From the NCBI GenBank assembly GCA_030272155.1, contig CP126203.1, positions 2,046,001-2,110,000 on the forward strand: 64,000 nt of DNA. The letters run 5' to 3'. Position 1 is the first letter of the stretch. Each line of letters starts with the position of its first letter. Source of the DNA: Tetradesmus obliquus (lineage: Eukaryota; Chlorophyta; Chlorophyceae; Sphaeropleales; Scenedesmaceae). The notes below the pieces were generated by a model. The model ran no database searches and had not been told where the DNA came from. It was given only the letters and a program-made list of their open reading frames with translations. Positions 60,201-64,000 of this stretch are shown here, piece after piece. The position numbers and the translations under genes were made by a program.

Positions 60201-61487
60201 TGACCCACCACTCCTTTGACAGCGAGGACCACATGCTGCTAGCTGCGATGGAGGCGCACGAGGAGCTGTTGGCCTACTGCAAGGCGGCTGAGGGGGTGAG
60301 CTTGTTATGCTGCACTGCATTACGTTTTTGATCAAGCATTGCATGTGAGGTTTTCCGCTTTGGTGCTGTAGCAACCATCGTGTGGCATGCGAGGATGCAG
60401 CCGACAACAGTTTGTTTTGGTCTGTTGATCTTTTCAGTTGGCATGCATGTCTCAGTTAACGTAGGCTGGCAGGCATTGTGCAGTGGTGCATGGTGCTGCT
60501 GCTGCTGCTGCTGCTGCTGTGCGGCTTCCTCTCAAATGACATCCACCTGGCTGATTCAAATTTACCATGCACTGTCTGCAGGAGCTTTCGGGTGGCAAGC
60601 TGTGCACCTTCAACCTCCACTTGTTGGCTTGTCAACTGCTGATGCAAGTTGCATCCCGAGGCCTGACTGCACCCCTGGGTGAGCTCTGGATTGAGCGGCT
60701 GGTCGGCGGCAAGAAGGGCCGCTCTAAGGGTGGCACCAAGTCGCACCCAGAGGTGACGATGATCATTGATGAGATGGTGACCAGGGCGCTGCGCAGGGCG
60801 CGGCTCAAGTATGCACACCTGAACCTGCAGACGTGGCAGGAGCATGTGGGCAGGGATGCGCCACTGGGTGTTCCGCGCAGTGTACTGCGGGCTGAGGGGC
60901 ACCTCATGGGTGCGCCAAAGCCGTTTGGGGCTGAGGCTTGGGGCACTGTGAAGGACCTTGTTAGGGAGAAGCTGCGCATCAACCTGACGCAAGCTGAGTG
61001 GCAGCGGTGGAGTGGCAGGTGGGATGAGGTTGTGGTGCAGCAGTACCAGCGTGCAGTGTTGCCAGGGGGCACTTATGCGACGAGCACGCTGTACCCACTA
61101 TCGCGCAGTAGGGACGGTACATGGGTGATGGTGCTGTACATGGAAGGTGCTCAAGTCAAGCCGTACGCTGCGCGTGTGAAGTACTACCTGCGCTTGTCGC
61201 TGCCGGCAGCTGCCGGTGAGCAGGTGTTGCGCTTGGCAATGTGTGACTTCCTGCCGTACCGGCAGCCATTGACTGACCCTGACATCTGTGATCAGGTGCT
61301 GTTCAGCACTATGAGCAGGGACAGCAAGGGTGGCATTTTGCAGTCCTCTTTCACTGCAGGCCAGAACTATCCTGTCCTGCTGCAGAACATAGCAGCTCCG
61401 CTGTTTGTGCACGCATTCGAAGAAGGCAAGAGCCTAGCTTTTGTGCCATTCCGCTTCACAACTGGTGGGGCCGGCCGGCTGCGCTAG
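54277..61487 (+). CDS. CACTA/EnSpm-superfamily transposase (TNP2-like), 1457 aa, 15 exons
   Basis: Exons: 54277-54487, 54641-55857, 56094-56303, 56557-56804, 56974-57125, seven linker exons (57253-58866), 59072-59607, 59918-60295 and 60582-61487, 4374 nt, phases consistent. Exon 1 has a C-x2-C...H-x4-C motif (CPLC...HGPEKC). Exon 2 is largely Ala/Gln with acidic runs. The core matches the TNP2/Transposase_21 layout: LPKSLYMMKKVLDV, Cys pairs (CCGKCGG), a candidate first catalytic Asp in GGDFFQPFK (about residue 611), LTVLIEGPTEP...FLQPL, ADSPARAKLM with the likely second Asp (about 888), CPFC, HAFFLGVFKDFL, and a C-terminal CTFNLHLLACQLL block like DUF4218. The frame is intact throughout, so it is either a recently active element or a domesticated gene. 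No terminal repeats were found. Confidence 0.85.
57253..58866 (+). repeat. Tandem array of seven phase-symmetric linker exons in the transposase gene
   Basis: Exons 57253-57357, 57540-57605, 57791-57868, 58054-58134, 58313-58387, 58571-58645 and 58831-58866 (35, 22, 26, 27, 25, 25 and 12 codons) each start after TGTCTGCAG or a close variant. The first six end before GTGCGC and the last before GTGTTG. All are phase 1-1. Each encodes a variant of GAPAAAGDAAAA...GGGGVASDGA. Repeat length is about 230-290 bp, the intron part being as conserved as the exon part. Any subset can be skipped without frame change. Confidence 0.88.
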
Positions 61488-61571
61488 GTGTGCAAGCAGC
61501 AGCTGTACATCGGTGGAGGCGCTGTGAGCGCCGCTTGTGACCATTGTGGCATGCACAGTGCATTGAGCTAG

Positions 61572-61799
61572 GTTTGCATGTCAGCGTGTGTTTGCTTGGT
61601 GCGTGGGTGCTGCTGCAGCTGGTTCAGGGCTTACATGGCAGCGCGTGTCTGCCTCGTGCGTGTGCGCTGCAGATATTAGTTCAGGCCTTACACGGCAGCG
61701 CGTGTCTGCCTGGTGCGTGTGCGCTGCAGATATTAGTTCAGGGCTTACATGGCAGCGCGTGTCTGCCTGGTGCGTGTGCGCTGCAGTATCTGGTGCCAC
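61572..61799 (+). repeat. 57-bp tandem repeat, four copies, 3' of the transposase gene
   Basis: Unit core GGCAGCGCGTGTCTGCCTGG, followed by TGCGTGTGCGCTGCAG. The 57-bp period (19 codons) keeps a frame open, but there is no start context or domain. It begins about 85 bp after the stop codon. Confidence 0.9.
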
Positions 61800-61984
61800 C
61801 TGCAGTGCAGGGGCTGCTGCATGCCACCTACCAGTAGGTGGAGTACTCCACATCTGTGGTTCCTTTATGTGAAAGTTTGCTGAGCGTGTCATGTAATGAC
61901 TGTGTTTGAACCATGAACTATGTGTACATACGCGTGCTGGTGCGCGCTGAGCTATCATAGCTTGGCTTGTAGTCAAGGGCTTGA

Positions 61985-62072
61985 GAGCGCAACACCAAGA
62001 AGAGTCAGTCATTGCCAAAACATTGCGCTGCTGCTCAGGCAACCTGGCAGGCGTCTCAACTCTGCATACATA
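61985..62072 (-). mobile_element. Relic of the same LINE C-terminal region
   Basis: The minus strand codes MYAELRRLPGC followed by decayed sequence. DNA similarity to 51880-51975 continues over about 90 bp with indels (shared CAACCTGGCAG and TACATAG blocks). It is too short and broken to be functional. Confidence 0.75.
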
Positions 62073-62388
62073 GCTTTCATAGCGGCCAATGGCTATTGAC
62101 GTGCAGTTCAGCACTTGAGCCGGCACGTCATACAGCAAGCTGGTAGCAACGCTGCTATATCAACACATGCTAACAGTCATGATCGTGCTGCACGGTCACA
62201 ATATGCAAACCAGCAATCAAAGCACACAATGCAGGTGATGTATGGGCCAGCACAGAACCATTCTGCGTGGTGATGCATAGCACATGCACATATGGTAAAA
62301 TTGTGCATAACACCTGCAGGTGCACTGCATTTGATGCAATCTGCATCAACAGCACTGCAAGACATTGTTAAGAGACAAGACTGCCATA

Positions 62389-64000
62389 GCATGCTTGTAG
62401 GGCTATCGCAACAAGCCTTCAACTTGAAGCCTGGCAGGTGCCGCTCACAAGAAAGCGCAAGTTGCAGCCGTGCTGCGCAGCGCGTGCTCCTGTTATGCCT
62501 GTTGAGAGCAGCGCGGATCAGCCGTGCTGGTGAAGGAGGTGCCATCGCAGGCCGGCAGCTGCTGGCGGCGTGCACGCTTGAACACCGCTTGCTTACACAT
62601 GCCCCTGCCACCTGCTGGCGTTGCGCAGCAGCTGCAGCGGCAACACTGCATCCACAGCACTGCTAGACACTCTTAGCACACCCGGCTGCCACAGCATGCA
62701 CGCAACAAGCCTCCAAACAGGTGCCGCTCACAAGAAAGCACAAGCTGCAGCCGTGCTGCGCAGCGCGTGCTCCTGTTATGCCTGTTGAGAGCAGCACGGA
62801 TCAGCCGTGCTGGTGAAGGAGGTGCCATCGCAGGCTGGCAGCTGCTGGCGGCGTGCACGCTTGAACACCGCTTGCTTACACATGCCCCTGCCACCTGCTG
62901 GCGTTGCGCAGCAGCTGCAGCGGCAACACTGCATCCACAGCACTGCTAGACACTCTTAGCACACCCGGCTGCCACAGCATGCACGCAACAAGCCTCCAAA
63001 CAGGTGCCGCTCACAAGAAAGCGCAAGCTGCAGCCGTGCTGCGCAGCGCGTGCTCCTGTTATGCCTGTTGAGAGCAGCGCGGATCAGCCGTGCTGGTGAA
63101 GGAGGCGCCATGCAGGCCGGCAGCTGCTGGCGGCGTGCGCGCTTGAACACCGCTTGCTTACACATGCCCCTGCCACCTGCTGGCGTTGCGCAGCAGCTGC
63201 AGCGGCAACACTGCATCCACAGCACTGCTAGACACTCTTAGCACACCCGGCTGCCACAGCATGCACGCAACAAGCCTCCAAACAGGTGCCGCTCACAAGA
63301 AAGCGCAAGCTGCAGCCGTGCTGCGCAGCGCGTGCTCCTGTTATGCCTGTTGAGAGCAGCGCGGATCAGCCGTGCTGGTGAAGGAGGCGCCATGCAGGCC
63401 GGCAGCTGCTGGCGGCGTGCGCGCTTGAACACCGCTTGCTTACACATGCCCCTGCCACCTGCTGGCGTTGCGCAGCAGCTGCAGCGGCAACACTGCATCC
63501 ACAGCACTGCTAGACACTCTTAGCACACCCGGCTGCCACAGCATGCACGCAACAAGCCTCCAAACAGGTGCCGCTCACAAGAAAGCGCAAGCTGCAGCCG
63601 TGCTGCGCAGCGCGTGCTCCTGTTATGCCTGTTGAGAGCAGCGCGGATCAGCCGTGCTGGTGAAGGAGGCGCCATGCAGGCCGGCAGCTGCTGGCGGCGT
63701 GCGCGCTTGAACACCGCTTGCTTACACATGCCCCTGCCACCTGCTGGCGTTGCGCAGCAGCTGCAGCGGCAACACTGCATCCACAGCACTGCTAGACACT
63801 CTTAGCACACCCGGCTGCCACAGCATGCACGCAACAAGCCTCCATACAGGTGCCGCTCACAAGAAAGCGCAAGCTGCAGCCGTGCTGCGCAGCGCGTGCT
63901 CCTGTTATGCCTGTTGAGAGCAGCGCGGATCAGCCGTGCTGGTGAAGGAGGCGCCATGCAGGCCGGCAGCTGCTGGCGGCGTGCGCGCTTGAACACCGCT
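62389..64000 (+). repeat. 282-bp satellite array, continuing beyond right edge
   Basis: Units start (CTGCCACAGCATGCACGC) at 62686, 62969, 63251, 63533 and 63815, with a diverged first unit from about 62389. The spacing is 283 then 282, 282 and 282. Units become more alike toward the right edge, the first being clearly older. Small open frames recur on both strands at the unit period, but they are a by-product of the repeat. Confidence 0.95.

Noticed and set aside
62673-63996. Recurrent 89-aa and 63-aa open frames, one per satellite unit
   Set aside because: They recur exactly with the 282-bp period on both strands, have no domain and arise from the repeat having no stop in those frames.

Overview
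This is nuclear DNA from a eukaryote, most likely a chlorophyte green alga (a Sphaeropleales- or Scenedesmaceae-like genome is my best guess). The evidence is intron-rich genes with GT-AG and some GC-AG introns, pervasive CAG/CTG/GCA triplet tracts coding for Ala, Gln or Ser runs, and plant/algal-type versions of SEC3, NIPA/C3HC zinc finger, mitoferrin and ceramide kinase. There are no bacterial operons, rRNAs or CRISPR arrays. Gene models were built by hand from splice consensus and reading-phase arithmetic. In every fully solved model the exon lengths sum to a multiple of three and each intron joins matching phases.

Layout. 1-8636 (-): 5' two thirds of an exocyst SEC3 gene, running off the left edge. 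10450-14212 (-): unknown Cys-rich, Gln/Ala-rich protein, divergent from 14738-17017 (+), an RRM protein with a hydrophobic N-terminal exon. 17018-23542: gene-poor, with minisatellites. 23543-27224 (-): Gln-rich AT-hook nuclear protein. 29025-31729 (-): NIPA/ZC3HC1-type C3HC zinc-finger protein, divergent from 32165-35813 (+), a mitoferrin-like mitochondrial carrier. 37897-40396 and 40819-42780 (+): two adjacent secreted Cys-containing proteins of 556 and 551 aa. 43809-50201 (+): ceramide kinase. 51679-53540 (-): 5'-truncated, frameshifted LINE-type reverse transcriptase. 54277-61487 (+): a 15-exon CACTA/EnSpm (TNP2-type) transposase gene. 61572-64000: 57-bp repeats, a second relic of the LINE and a 282-bp satellite running off the right edge.

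The outstanding pattern is a recurrent class of tandem duplications that cross splice sites. In most multi-exon genes here, introns contain partial copies of the neighbouring exon. Copies of an exon's 5' half (with its acceptor) always lie upstream of the exon, and copies of its 3' half (with its donor) always lie downstream. The pattern occurs in SEC3 (at least eight exons), the Cys-rich gene, mitoferrin, the first secreted protein and ceramide kinase, where one exon end plus its donor is repeated eight times. In the transposase gene the process has gone further: a short phase 1-1 exon is present seven times with intact splice sites and no frame damage, giving about 172 aa of Ala/Gly-rich linker inside the transposase.

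The genes do not form an obvious pathway. They are ordinary housekeeping and cell-surface genes interspersed with transposon-derived DNA. Organism identity, exact start codons and alternative splicing are inferences that transcript data would settle.
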